From Aneurinibacillus sp. REN35 (GTDB lineage Bacteria; Bacillota; Bacilli; Aneurinibacillales; Aneurinibacillaceae): 64,000 nucleotides of DNA. The notes under the pieces are model-generated. The model saw only the letters and a program-made list of their open reading frames with translations, did not search any database and was not told where the DNA came from. The DNA lies in assembly GCF_041379945.2 (NCBI RefSeq), contig NZ_JBFTXJ020000008.1:62001-126000 (forward strand). The letters are read 5' to 3'. The position numbers were made by a program, and so were the translations under genes. Positions 6,937-14,982 of the stretch are shown one piece after another. How positions within the stretch are numbered: position 1 is the first letter of the stretch; the number at the start of each line of letters is the position of its first letter.

Positions 6937-8867
6937 CACGCCATAGCTCCTCCCGCCATCTCGATTTCTTTAACGATAAGCATTGCAACTTGCCGCGCCT
7001 GTTCCGCTGTAGTAGCATTAGAACCGTTTATAGCGACGGAAATATTACCTATATGAAGGCCATGCTTTCCTTGCGAATATCCACGGTTCTCATTCGCTGG
7101 AACAACGCGCTCCTCTTTGTGAAGGATCGCTTTATACCCGTCATACGGAACTCTTTCGATTCCGTTGTAGTGCGAGAAAGCGTTACCAAACCAGTTCTTC
7201 GTTTTCTCCCACGTAGACGGTTCGTACGCCGTCATTGTTCCACTGCCGTAAATCGGCTTTGGTTGAGGTAGTCGTCCAGTATTGCGATACAACTTCTCCT
7301 TCTCCAAGTCGTTACGCGCTTCACTCTTAGCGCTATTAACTACTCTATTCATAGCCCGACCATATGGCGTAGTTTCTACGTTTCGTACCGCTGCTTGTAC
7401 TTTATCGATTTGTTTCAGCGCACTATCAACGCCCTGGGTAATATACGACATCAACGCTCCGGCTGCCGCTAATCCCGCGGCTCCAAACGCTTTTACAAGC
7501 GGTCCGCCCGGCAAAGAGAGTCCAACCATCATACCTGCCAGCGCGGCGCCCATCGGATGTTGCTTAAAATACGTCCCTACGCCGTCAAGCATTCCTTTAC
7601 CGACCGCACCGCCGATTCCCATTGCCGCGTTCATTACAGCAGACGAAGCACTAGCGATTTTCTCGCTACCTCCGCTATTCAAATAGTTCACAACGCTATC
7701 CATGCCGATTTCCGTCATTTTGACGAACTTGTCTGAGATGGACAGTTTGTTCCACGCTGGATCATTATTCAGCTTCGTCACAAACGAATCCAGACCGATG
7801 GCGACCTTCTCTAGCCCCCCGATTGCACCGGCGATGATATCGGAACCGAAGTTTTGTAGGCGATTAAATTTTCCGTCTGAGAACATTTTGTCGATGCGAT
7901 CAAGGATCGGCTTTGCACGTTCCAGACCTTCGAAGCCCATATCGGTTAAGCCCTGGCTAAACTTTTCTTTGACTTGTTCATACTTCGCTAATCCGGATTG
8001 GTCGGCTACCTGCTGCCTAAGTTTATCTGTGTATCCGATTCGATTTAGCAACCGATCCATCTCGCGAATGAACGCATCCCCTTCTTTTCCCTTCAACGCG
8101 CCAACCCACTTCTTCGGAAGGTTGAAGCGCTCGACAAGCGATACCATATCTCCCGACATCGCTTCACGAATCGAAAACGAAGCCCCCTCTAGTCCTTGCA
8201 TTGGATTTGAAAGGGCTAGACGTTCAGTTAGCGATGTTAGCTTCTCTACTTGTTTCAAGTCGCGTGTGATGGGAAGATATGCTTTAGCCGAACCGAGAAA
8301 ATCCTGCAGCGAAAACATGGGGCTTTCTAACGCTTGTTTCTTCATCGTATCGAACAGATTATTTGCTTTCTTGTCGTCTTGCACTAATGCACGAATCGTA
8401 ATTTTCTCGTATTCCTGCTTTGCTGCAGCTCCTACGGTAGCTTCAAACGCTTTCACCGCGCCCTGAGCCGTCACATATGCGCCAGCAAGCGCCGTGACTC
8501 CGGCCACCATTCCGCGAAAGCTCCCGCCCGCTGTTACTGCTGCACCACTCGCACCTGATAGAGCGCCACGTACCGACATAGCCTTCGTTGACAAGCTCGA
8601 TAGTGCCGACGTAGCATGGCCGCTCGCAGACGTAAACCTTCCAAGTGAGTCGCGTAGTTGTCCGCTAGTGCTACGAAGACGTTTCGTTGCTGTACCGGTT
8701 TGATCCATCGCTTTTTCTAGTATGCTTGTTGTTTTTGCTGATGCGGTCATCGAACGAGATACTGCGTCAGTCTCATTCTTAATAACGCGTAGATTACCGG
8801 CAGCTCTCCTTGCGGGCTGACTCATATTATCGACGAGTTTTAACCGTGCAACTAAATCGTAAGCCAT
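6936..8867 (-). CDS. Phage tail tape measure protein
   Basis: A 643-residue protein starting LVARLKLVDNMSQPARRAAG, the typical N-terminus of Gram-positive phage tape measure proteins, followed by Ser/Thr/Ala-rich helical repeats, a glycine/alanine-rich hydrophobic stretch at about residues 410-480 (possible membrane-passing part), and a C-terminal part with YKAILHKEERVVPANEN, common near tape-measure ends. AGGAGGTG lies just before ATG 8867. At 643 residues it is at the short end for siphophage tails; at the usual roughly 0.15 nm per residue it would measure a tail near 95 nm. It leads the TMP-DUF2577-HTH cluster. Confidence 0.85.
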   Translation of the reverse strand: MAYDLVARLKLVDNMSQPARRAAGNLRVIKNETDAVSRSMTASAKTTSILEKAMDQTGTATKRLRSTSGQLRDSLGRFTSASGHATSALSSLSTKAMSVRGALSGASGAAVTAGGSFRGMVAGVTALAGAYVTAQGAVKAFEATVGAAAKQEYEKITIRALVQDDKKANNLFDTMKKQALESPMFSLQDFLGSAKAYLPITRDLKQVEKLTSLTERLALSNPMQGLEGASFSIREAMSGDMVSLVERFNLPKKWVGALKGKEGDAFIREMDRLLNRIGYTDKLRQQVADQSGLAKYEQVKEKFSQGLTDMGFEGLERAKPILDRIDKMFSDGKFNRLQNFGSDIIAGAIGGLEKVAIGLDSFVTKLNNDPAWNKLSISDKFVKMTEIGMDSVVNYLNSGGSEKIASASSAVMNAAMGIGGAVGKGMLDGVGTYFKQHPMGAALAGMMVGLSLPGGPLVKAFGAAGLAAAGALMSYITQGVDSALKQIDKVQAAVRNVETTPYGRAMNRVVNSAKSEARNDLEKEKLYRNTGRLPQPKPIYGSGTMTAYEPSTWEKTKNWFGNAFSHYNGIERVPYDGYKAILHKEERVVPANENRGYSQGKHGLHIGNISVAINGSNATTAEQARQVAMLIVKEIEMAGGAMA

Positions 8868-8873
8868 CCGTTA

Positions 8874-9200
8874 TCACCTCCTGACTAATTCGGGTAGGTG
8901 TTTGTCTATTGAAGCTAAACACCGATCCATTCGTTTTATTAAGCGCCGGGACGAACGAGAATGCGGATTTTTAGCGATTATAATCGCACTTTCTAACAAC
9001 TCATCCGCTCTTTTCGCGACTAATTGAGCTTTCAAGCGCCTATCATTCGCTAGTTCATCGAGAAACTTACGATGCATACCGATACGCAATAAAAATTCCC
9101 ACATGTCGACAGAACTTTTTGTTTCACGTGCTTTCGCTATCATCTCCGCACATAGATCGGCTATTTCGGATAATCCTTGTTCAACTGGATGTACGTTCAT
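8874..9200 (-). CDS. Small helical protein upstream of the tape measure gene
   Basis: A 108-residue basic helical protein (EQGLSEIADLCAEMIAKARE near the start, many Lys/Arg near the end). ATG 9200 is chosen because AAGGAG lies 8 nt upstream; an in-frame ATG at 9224 has no such site. It ends 6 bp before the tape measure gene. That is where phages usually encode the tail assembly chaperone, often with a frameshift product, but I see no clear slippery site and no sequence match to that family. Function unknown. Confidence 0.6.
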   Translation of the reverse strand: MNVHPVEQGLSEIADLCAEMIAKARETKSSVDMWEFLLRIGMHRKFLDELANDRRLKAQLVAKRADELLESAIIIAKNPHSRSSRRLIKRMDRCLASIDKHLPELVRR

Positions 9201-9262
9201 TTGCGTTCTCCTTCCGCAAAACAAAATAGACGCCCGACTAGCGAGCGCCTTGTCCGTTGCAC

Positions 9263-9928
9263 CTACTTAATTTTTGTTACACCGTCGATAACGAACGGAA
9301 GCCCGGTATCAATGCTATGTGCCTCGATCCGTCCCTCCATCGCTTTCCGAAGTTCCCCGTCGCTGATGCCGTACGGTTGCTGAATACCGCCGTAGTAGAA
9401 GAACGGAGCAAAATCGCGGGCATGCACTTTGTCAATCGAAACGCCTGCTGCTTGTTCTGCTGCATATTGCATATCAACGATTGCTTTGCGCGTATTTGCG
9501 TATACTGCTACTGCATGTAGATACTCCGCTTTCTTCTCTGCAATCTTACGCATCGCAGCATTGTATTTCTCGTCTGTCTGCGCTTCTTCCGCCAGTTGGC
9601 GTACAATCGACTTTACTTCTGTTGCAGCTTTATCAATACGTTCGTTATAGATATTACCAGCACGCTTTGCAATTTCTTCATACGACGATATCTCCGCCTC
9701 TAGTCCGAGTAGTTTCTCGCGCAGTTTCTTCTCTTCCGCCATATTCTTATCAGACGAATCAAGCACGATAGCGTCAATTGCTGCAGAAAGCGCCACTTTC
9801 GTCTCAGCAATAGTCCGGCGAATTTCTTCCGCTCGCGCTTCGTGTTTGGCGACTGATTGCGCTTTTTCTTGGCGAATTACATTTACTTTCTCAATAGCTT
9901 CCTGTACTTGCTTAGGTAGTGTAATCAT
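9263..9928 (-). CDS. Long coiled-coil protein, unknown function (1 of 3)
   Basis: A 221-residue protein. Residues about 1-165 are almost entirely charged helix with Ala and Glu heptad-like spacing (coiled coil), followed by a short globular tail containing FAPFFYYGGIQQPYG and ending in DGVTKIK. AAGGAG lies 9 nt before ATG 9928. It stands in line with two other charged helical proteins (150 and 197 residues) directly upstream of the tail genes. A structural or scaffolding role is possible, but nothing in the sequence proves it. Confidence 0.6.
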   Translation of the reverse strand: MITLPKQVQEAIEKVNVIRQEKAQSVAKHEARAEEIRRTIAETKVALSAAIDAIVLDSSDKNMAEEKKLREKLLGLEAEISSYEEIAKRAGNIYNERIDKAATEVKSIVRQLAEEAQTDEKYNAAMRKIAEKKAEYLHAVAVYANTRKAIVDMQYAAEQAAGVSIDKVHARDFAPFFYYGGIQQPYGISDGELRKAMEGRIEAHSIDTGLPFVIDGVTKIK

Positions 9929-9974
9929 TCATCATTTCTCCTTTATTTTAGTCTAATATGAAAAAAGACGCCGG

Positions 9975-10427
9975 TTATTCCGACGCCTCTTGCGCTAACT
10001 CATGTTTAATTTTTGAATACAGAACTATATTGTCTATAGACGAGTGCTGACGAGCAAGTAACTCGGCACTTGATAAGTCTGATTTCGTTAATTGTTCCCC
10101 AGAACTGATTTTTTTCATTAGACTAGAGCGAGTTTTAACATAATCAAAATGAGCTTGTTTATGTTCGTATTCGTACATATCAAAACGATCCTTCATAACA
10201 GCATACCGCGCCTCATCTACTTCATCACCGGATTCCGCTTTCTCTGCTAATTCTCTTACATACTGTTCGCTCGGATTGTCAACGAACTGTGTATCCTCAT
10301 CAAAAAGGGCTTCAACCAATTCGTTGTAAGCCCGTTCCTTTATTTTGTATTCAGCTATTTTTTGAGAATTTCCACGTGACATAGTTTTTAGCTTTTTCAA
10401 TTCTACAGCTGTGATCGTTAATTTCAT
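9975..10427 (-). CDS. Charged helical protein, unknown function (2 of 3)
   Basis: A 150-residue, acidic, helix-rich protein (ELVEALFDEDTQFVDNPSEQ; YVRELAEKAESGDEVDEARY) with no Cys and no hydrophobic segment. ATG 10427 overlaps the neighbourhood of the preceding stop at 10430 and has AGGAG 10 nt upstream, so translation is likely coupled. Family not recognised. It is part of the three-gene set between the 143-residue protein and the tape-measure region. Confidence 0.6.
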   Translation of the reverse strand: MKLTITAVELKKLKTMSRGNSQKIAEYKIKERAYNELVEALFDEDTQFVDNPSEQYVRELAEKAESGDEVDEARYAVMKDRFDMYEYEHKQAHFDYVKTRSSLMKKISSGEQLTKSDLSSAELLARQHSSIDNIVLYSKIKHELAQEASE

Positions 10428-10429
10428 TA

Positions 10430-11023
10430 CTAATTCACTCCTTTTAAAGATTTAGGATACTGTCTGTTCTCTAGCTCGTATAAATCGTTATCTGTGATAA
10501 AGTAGCGTTCAATATCGGTGCGATAAGCAAATTCAATCGACTGCAGTTTATACTGATATTTCTCGCTAACTTCACCAATAACATAGCTCTTTTCCGCGTT
10601 AAATTCAGCAATAGTAGCATGATAGTCTAGAACCGCATTAGCAAATGCTTTCTTCGTTTCAAGTAACTTTTCGAGGACGGCATCGAATCGCTTCTTACGA
10701 AATTGCGGAACGAAATCTTTGTTCCAGGAGTCAACTACGTTCTGCGCTGTAATTTCCTCAGGGACAATATTTGTATAACTTACACGTTCCAAATTGCGTC
10801 GCTCATACGCTGTAATTGCAGATGCTACCTCTTTATCTAGCGCATCTAGTTCAGCGTCCTTGTTTTGACCGCTGACTAATGATTCGCGAAGCATTTGCTC
10901 ATACTTTGCTTTAAGAGCTTGAACAGTTTCTAGTGCCGATTGCTCCCGTTTTAATAACTCCTGATGTGCAGACGCGCGACTTTCCTTCTGAGCAACAAAC
11001 TTATCTAACATTTCAAATTTCAT
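10430..11023 (-). CDS. Coiled-coil protein, unknown function (3 of 3)
   Basis: A 197-residue protein with an N-terminal coiled coil (about residues 1-80; KREQSALETVQALKAKYEQM) and a second helical half with aromatic residues (VVDSWNKDFVPQFRKKRFD). AAGGAG lies 9 nt before ATG 11023; the in-frame ATG at 11032 is too close to that site. It overlaps the preceding gene by 11 nt and ends 2 bp before the next start, so it is inside one operon. No homology recognised. Confidence 0.6.
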   Translation of the reverse strand: MKFEMLDKFVAQKESRASAHQELLKREQSALETVQALKAKYEQMLRESLVSGQNKDAELDALDKEVASAITAYERRNLERVSYTNIVPEEITAQNVVDSWNKDFVPQFRKKRFDAVLEKLLETKKAFANAVLDYHATIAEFNAEKSYVIGEVSEKYQYKLQSIEFAYRTDIERYFITDNDLYELENRQYPKSLKGVN

Positions 11024-11444
11024 ACTTTCCATCTCCTTCGATTTGTTTTAATATCTTACGAATAGCTCCAACTAAAAAAGCCCGCCATCTCGGAAGCGGC
11101 GGCTTTGTTACTAGCAATTTAATATCATGCAGTTCTTTCAGAATGTCAGCGTTATACCCGATTGTGTATCCTGTATCGGCTGTGTCACTTGTATGCTTAA
11201 TAACTCCAGCCACTCCTGGCGTTTGTAGCGATAACAAATATAGTCGATTGTCGCTCGTCCAGAGTTCAAACGATTCTACACCGTTCCGTTCCGCTAGTTC
11301 TCGGATGATTAGCAGCGAAAGTTCATACGATTCAAACGGTAGAATCAACTCGTCTAGGCGCTGTCCGTCTTGATCGTAAAGAACAGCGACAAGAAACGGA
11401 CTAGCTTCGATTGTCTCAACGTTAGCAATGATTAGCGGGCGCAT
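11013..11444 (-). CDS. Hypothetical protein with RNase-H-like opening strands
   Basis: A 143-residue protein. The start MRPLIIANVETIEASPFLVAVLYDQ alternates hydrophobic strands with turns, followed by a helix and an Arg/Lys-rich C-terminus (RWRAFLVGAIRKILKQIEGDGKYEI). The opening loosely recalls nuclease or ATPase folds with a strand-turn-strand, but no catalytic set can be named. GAGG lies 8 nt before ATG 11444; the preceding small gene ends 10 bp upstream. Confidence 0.55.
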   Translation of the reverse strand: MRPLIIANVETIEASPFLVAVLYDQDGQRLDELILPFESYELSLLIIRELAERNGVESFELWTSDNRLYLLSLQTPGVAGVIKHTSDTADTGYTIGYNADILKELHDIKLLVTKPPLPRWRAFLVGAIRKILKQIEGDGKYEI

Positions 11445-11454
11445 TATCTATTCC

Positions 11455-11628
11455 TCACTTTCTCGGCTTTCTGCGACCGTCACCGATCAAAGTTGGTAGC
11501 ATTTTCAACGCTCGTTCTTTTGGAACATCTCTTGAAAAACAAAAATTCCGTGTACATCCGGATTCGTCTGTAATCTTAGCTGTATAATGCTTTTCATATC
11601 CGTATGGTTCAAGCCACTCAATCTTCAT
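11455..11628 (-). CDS. Small 57-residue protein, unknown function
   Basis: The frame encodes 57 residues beginning MKIEWLEPYGYEKHYTAKI and ending DGRRKPRK. It has a GGAGG ribosome binding site about 8 nt before ATG 11628 and ends 10 bp before the next start, with overall spacing typical of this operon. It contains two Cys-bearing positions (GCTRNFC). Short strand-rich phage proteins of this kind are common. Function unknown. Confidence 0.6.
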   Translation of the reverse strand: MKIEWLEPYGYEKHYTAKITDESGCTRNFCFSRDVPKERALKMLPTLIGDGRRKPRK

Positions 11629-11732
11629 TCATTTATCCTCCCTTTGTGTACGTTTAGACACCACTAAATAGATAATGTAGGGTAATCCTATTCACTACTA
11701 AAACAGCAAGCAATACAGGGTAAATACGGCGC

Positions 11733-12128
11733 TTATACGGCGTGATTTTCGTCCGAAATGTACACACTTTCCCGTATATTTCTCATGTTATTTCTATTGC
11801 GTTCTCGCCGTTTAGCTTCTCTACAATCGGTACAATATTTCTGTCGATTAGACTTCCGCAAATACTTCGTGCTACACCGTTCGCAGCGGTCTATTGCGCC
11901 GTCTGTATGCTGCGTTTTGATTCCGAATGAAGCGAAGTATGATGCCGCTAACACCTGATCGCTCGGAAGCACATGTGTCTCGAAATATTTGCAACGTTGG
12001 TTTGCGCAGTTGTTAAAATACAAACAGCGAGGGTCCCCGCCTGGTTCGATATGGCAGCCGTTCTCACCGTTGAAGGTTGCGCAATGATCGTGTGCATATC
12101 GCTGGATCGTCTTTTGTAAATCGTTCAT
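11733..12128 (-). CDS. Cys_rich_VLP-like protein with C-terminal zinc finger
   Basis: A 131-residue Cys-rich protein. The N-terminal half (CATFNGENGCHIEPGG, CLYFNNC, CKYFETHVLP) matches the Cys_rich_VLP family found on mobile elements of Firmicutes, including the diagnostic VLP triplet. The C-terminal half (CERCSTKYLRKSNRQKYCTDC, then an Arg/Asn-rich helix) is a four-Cys zinc finger with a basic tail fit for nucleic acid binding. GAGGG precedes ATG 12128 by 6 nt. It follows the XRE-type gene by 3 bp. Confidence 0.7.
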   Translation of the reverse strand: MNDLQKTIQRYAHDHCATFNGENGCHIEPGGDPRCLYFNNCANQRCKYFETHVLPSDQVLAASYFASFGIKTQHTDGAIDRCERCSTKYLRKSNRQKYCTDCREAKRRERNRNNMRNIRESVYISDENHAV

Positions 12129-12131
12129 TCT

Positions 12132-12362
12132 CTACCCTCGCTTTGTAAATTCGTAATAGATGCTCTTAATGCGCTGCAACTTACTTTCGTTTAATTCCAA
12201 CGCTTCAATCAAATCCTGTCTCAATCTATCAGATAAAGGGCGCTCACCCTTTTCTACGCGATGTAGATGCGACTTTGAAACACCTACCAATACTCCTAAC
12301 TCGTCCAGACTGAGACGGTACACAAACCTAATCTGATGCAGTGTGTCTGCATTAATTGTCAT
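12132..12362 (-). CDS. XRE-family helix-turn-helix regulator
   Basis: A 76-residue protein that is essentially one Cro/C1-type helix-turn-helix (SLDELGVLVGVSKSHLHRVE, then a second helix with LRQDLIEAL). GAGGAGG stands 8 nt before ATG 12362; an upstream ATG at 12416 has no ribosome site and lies in the terminator. As first gene after a terminator and start of the run of small and structural genes, it is well placed to control the downstream operon. Confidence 0.75.
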   Translation of the reverse strand: MTINADTLHQIRFVYRLSLDELGVLVGVSKSHLHRVEKGERPLSDRLRQDLIEALELNESKLQRIKSIYYEFTKRG

Positions 12363-12415
12363 TTCACCATCCTCCTCTAATTTGTCGCGGCAATAAAAGT
12401 TGCCTAAAATGCACA

Positions 12416-12452
12416 AAAAGAAAGACCCAATCTGTTCTTATCCAGATTGAGC
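12416..12452 (-). terminator. Terminator after the 278-residue zinc-finger gene
   Basis: Stem CAATCTG/CAGATTG with an 8-nt loop, followed on the minus strand by GGGTCTTTCTTTTT. It separates the replication-like genes (right) from the XRE and late-type genes (left). Confidence 0.75.
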
Positions 12453-12468
12453 CTATCCTTCTTCACTA

Positions 12469-13305
12469 TTACAGGAAATTATTCTGCAAAATCGAACGCC
12501 AATTCTCACTTGTCCTATTCGCATTTTTCCACTTACTAGCCTCCATTTCTTCCGGTGTAGTTTCGCTCAGATTATACGTCAACACACTGTTTGGTTTATG
12601 GTCTGACTCTGCAAATCTAACTTTTACCTTATGCGTACGATCTGAATCAAGGGTAGGCGCAGCTTTTTTAATTCGACCTCCAATCTCTTTTAAATCGTTT
12701 TTCATCGGAAATACCTGGTACGGTATCTCTATTTCCTTATAAATATCCTGTAATGTTCCTTCACGATAACTTTCGTAATACTTCACAGGTAAAAGTGTCC
12801 CGTATTTACGCAAACGTGCTGTTGCAACCTTTTGTTCATTAGCGCAGTGTGTACTGCAGTACCTCTTTCGCTTGTGCTTTAGATAAAAAACTGTGTTACA
12901 TTTCCAACAGCTACAAACTGCATAATTTGGATTTGTCAACGCAGGGATATCGCCTGCTACTGTTTTTATGTAACTCCGCTCTATCTTCTCCCACTCTTCG
13001 CGTGTTCTCTCCCCGTTCCGCTGCTTCTCTTCATCTCTTTTAATGTTTTCCTCGATATAAAGAGTCTTATCACCGAGGAAGGTAATGTGTTTCCAAAAAT
13101 CGCTATACTGAACGCGAATTGCCTTATCTTTCTTTTCTGACTTCGTATTAGTTAGCAAGTCTCGTTTCTCAATTTGAGCAAGATATTCTTCTGCAAGGTT
13201 CTCGCATTCATCGTTGAATGCTTTAATGTCCACATACTTAGCGTTTGCTTTCTTTTCTAAAGCTCCTGCGTCTTGAACAAAATAATAAATAAGTGGTGTC
13301 TTCAT
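12469..13305 (-). CDS. Zinc-finger protein of unknown function
   Basis: A 278-residue protein with a single four-metal-ligand finger at about residues 130-160 (CSCWKCNTVFYLKHKRKRYC followed by STHC), comparable to the finger in the Cys_rich_VLP protein nearby. The rest is charged and helical, with a basic C-terminal half (GRIKKAAPTLDSDRTHKVKV). ATG 13305 has GGGAGG 9 nt upstream and is preferred to ATG 13335. It follows the P-loop ATPase gene by 19 bp and is likely co-transcribed. Nucleic acid binding is probable; nothing more can be said. Confidence 0.6.
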   Translation of the reverse strand: MKTPLIYYFVQDAGALEKKANAKYVDIKAFNDECENLAEEYLAQIEKRDLLTNTKSEKKDKAIRVQYSDFWKHITFLGDKTLYIEENIKRDEEKQRNGERTREEWEKIERSYIKTVAGDIPALTNPNYAVCSCWKCNTVFYLKHKRKRYCSTHCANEQKVATARLRKYGTLLPVKYYESYREGTLQDIYKEIEIPYQVFPMKNDLKEIGGRIKKAAPTLDSDRTHKVKVRFAESDHKPNSVLTYNLSETTPEEMEASKWKNANRTSENWRSILQNNFL

Positions 13306-13324
13306 TTTTACAGCCCTCCCATAA

Positions 13325-14527
13325 TTAGATTTCATACTTCGCCCACGATTTTAGCAACGAACGCATTCGGCTGGACGGCAGGTATAGGCTAATCGGTTGG
13401 CCTTTGCGAATACGCGACCGCCATACCCATTGCAGAAGATCAGATACAGCGAATAGGTCTTGATCGACAGATACTCCGTTATCTTCAAAAAATACACGCT
13501 CAATCGGATGGCAATATCGGTTGTACACGTAGGCAAGCGCCCACCTATCCGCATACTCATTCGTTGCGCGTAGATTACATGCCGTAAATGCTTTAGAGTA
13601 TCCTTTTCCGGACAAGTCACTCCGCCGTTCTTTAATCGTTGTCCACATAATCTCGTTCGACTTAGCTTTCACGATGTTACGGAAGTAATTTGATATCGCT
13701 TTTTTCAGTCCCTCCCGTACGCTCTCATTAGCTCTACTGAGCCAGGTTGTACTAAGCGCGTTAGACCGTTCAGCCACGTCATTCAGTTTCCCTTCGTATA
13801 ATTCAATCAGCGACATAAGCTGCTCTCGTCTCTCTGCCATCCGATCATATTTCGTTAGTTCATATGCTCGTCCGTTGTGTCTGACCGCATGAAACTCGTA
13901 TTCTAGCCCATGTAAATCATAGTAATAGCGCTGTACCTGAGCATTAAATAGATACGTCAGTACATAAACATCCGCAAACGCCTGGAACACACGCGGAGGA
14001 AACGCCCATAGTAAAAAACTGCCTCGATGGATAAATAGGTTTCCAGCCCGCGCTAGAAGTTTAATGTCGCTAAACCTCCCGTCCGTATATCCGTCATATA
14101 TCCAGTTCACGCGGTTTTCTACTATTTCGATGTACTTCGAGTCTAAGAGCGCCCTTATGTCGTGATTACCGATATTAGCTCGCTCGATTACGTCCATAAC
14201 TTCGTCCAGAATGAGCGTATATCCGCTGTCAGTTAATAATTCGATTAGCTCGTCATCTGCCGTTTGGAATAGCGAGTGCGTTGCCGCAATATCCTTGCCA
14301 GCGACGATTAGCTCTTTCAGACTCCGCAACTTCCGTCCTTCGCTGTTATTATTATTAGGTTGGATAAATGTACGGGATTTAACCGAAGTAATGATTCGCT
14401 GCACTTCGTCCAGGTACGGCGTAATGTAGATGAATTTTTTGTACATCGGCGCATCTTCAATATACTGTAACGCCCAGCTCGTCTTGCCTGCGCCCATAAT
14501 CGAATCAACAATTTTAATCATATTCAT
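13325..14527 (-). CDS. P-loop ATPase / helicase-like protein, probable replication protein
   Basis: A 400-residue protein beginning MNMIKIVDSIMGAGKTSWAL: the Walker A motif MGAGKTS stands at residue 10-16. A DEAD-like Walker B (TLILDEVMD) follows near residue 110, preceded by an ATHSLF motif as in superfamily 2 helicases. The remaining 250 residues are helical. Similar single-copy ATPases occur in the replication modules of Gram-positive phages and plasmids, where they are called origin-binding helicases. GAGGGAGG lies 5 nt before ATG 14527; ATG 14521 is an alternative. Confidence 0.65.
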   Translation of the reverse strand: MNMIKIVDSIMGAGKTSWALQYIEDAPMYKKFIYITPYLDEVQRIITSVKSRTFIQPNNNNSEGRKLRSLKELIVAGKDIAATHSLFQTADDELIELLTDSGYTLILDEVMDVIERANIGNHDIRALLDSKYIEIVENRVNWIYDGYTDGRFSDIKLLARAGNLFIHRGSFLLWAFPPRVFQAFADVYVLTYLFNAQVQRYYYDLHGLEYEFHAVRHNGRAYELTKYDRMAERREQLMSLIELYEGKLNDVAERSNALSTTWLSRANESVREGLKKAISNYFRNIVKAKSNEIMWTTIKERRSDLSGKGYSKAFTACNLRATNEYADRWALAYVYNRYCHPIERVFFEDNGVSVDQDLFAVSDLLQWVWRSRIRKGQPISLYLPSSRMRSLLKSWAKYEI

Positions 14528-14982
14528 CCGTTCCTCCCTCTCCGCTATTCGTACACCAAGCGGATCTATCGTTTTATTAGGCGAGAGATACCGCCGATAA
14601 GATAAGTACAAATAATACCGAAATAGTAAATAGCGGTGGTCTTACTTATGCGAAATAATCGTTAATATAGACGATAGTGGAGTCCCGATTTTGGACGACA
14701 CAGCAAGCCGCTTGCGGCGCGCTAGTAATAGTCCGCAGAATGACTCATTCTCCGTTACTATTGGCGCTTCTGTTATAACGGGCTATCGCCCGACTCTGCG
14801 CTTCGTTTCACTTCGCTTGAGTAACCGTCCATTTCGTTTAGCACTTTTTTATATACTCTTTTTAAGGAAATCGCGAAAAAAGCCAGTAATGACGCGGGTT
14901 TCAGCATTCGTTTAGCACTTTTTTGTGCTAGGCGTAATTGCCGGTATAAAGCGGAATAACTCGGTTGGTGTACGATTGGTGT
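14528..14982. other. Non-coding region with direct repeats and several hairpins; possible origin or regulatory RNA
   Basis: About 455 bp with no credible gene. It contains a 17-bp direct repeat (TCGTTTAGCACTTTTTT at 14834-14850 and 14908-14924, 74 bp apart), and several small hairpins: GCCGCTTGCGGC near 14708, GAATGACTCATTC near 14738, GGGCTATCGCCC near 14781, and AGCACTTTTTTGTGCT at 14914-14929. It lies between the J-domain gene and the ATPase gene, so a replication origin or leader is possible. Confidence 0.45.

Noticed and set aside
7702-8466. 254-codon plus-strand frame opposite the tape measure gene
   Set aside because: Antisense shadow; Ser/Pro-rich composition mirrors the tape measure codons.
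8874-9262. Programmed frameshift tail chaperone gene in front of the tape measure
   Set aside because: No slippery heptamer and no overlapping second frame of suitable length were found.
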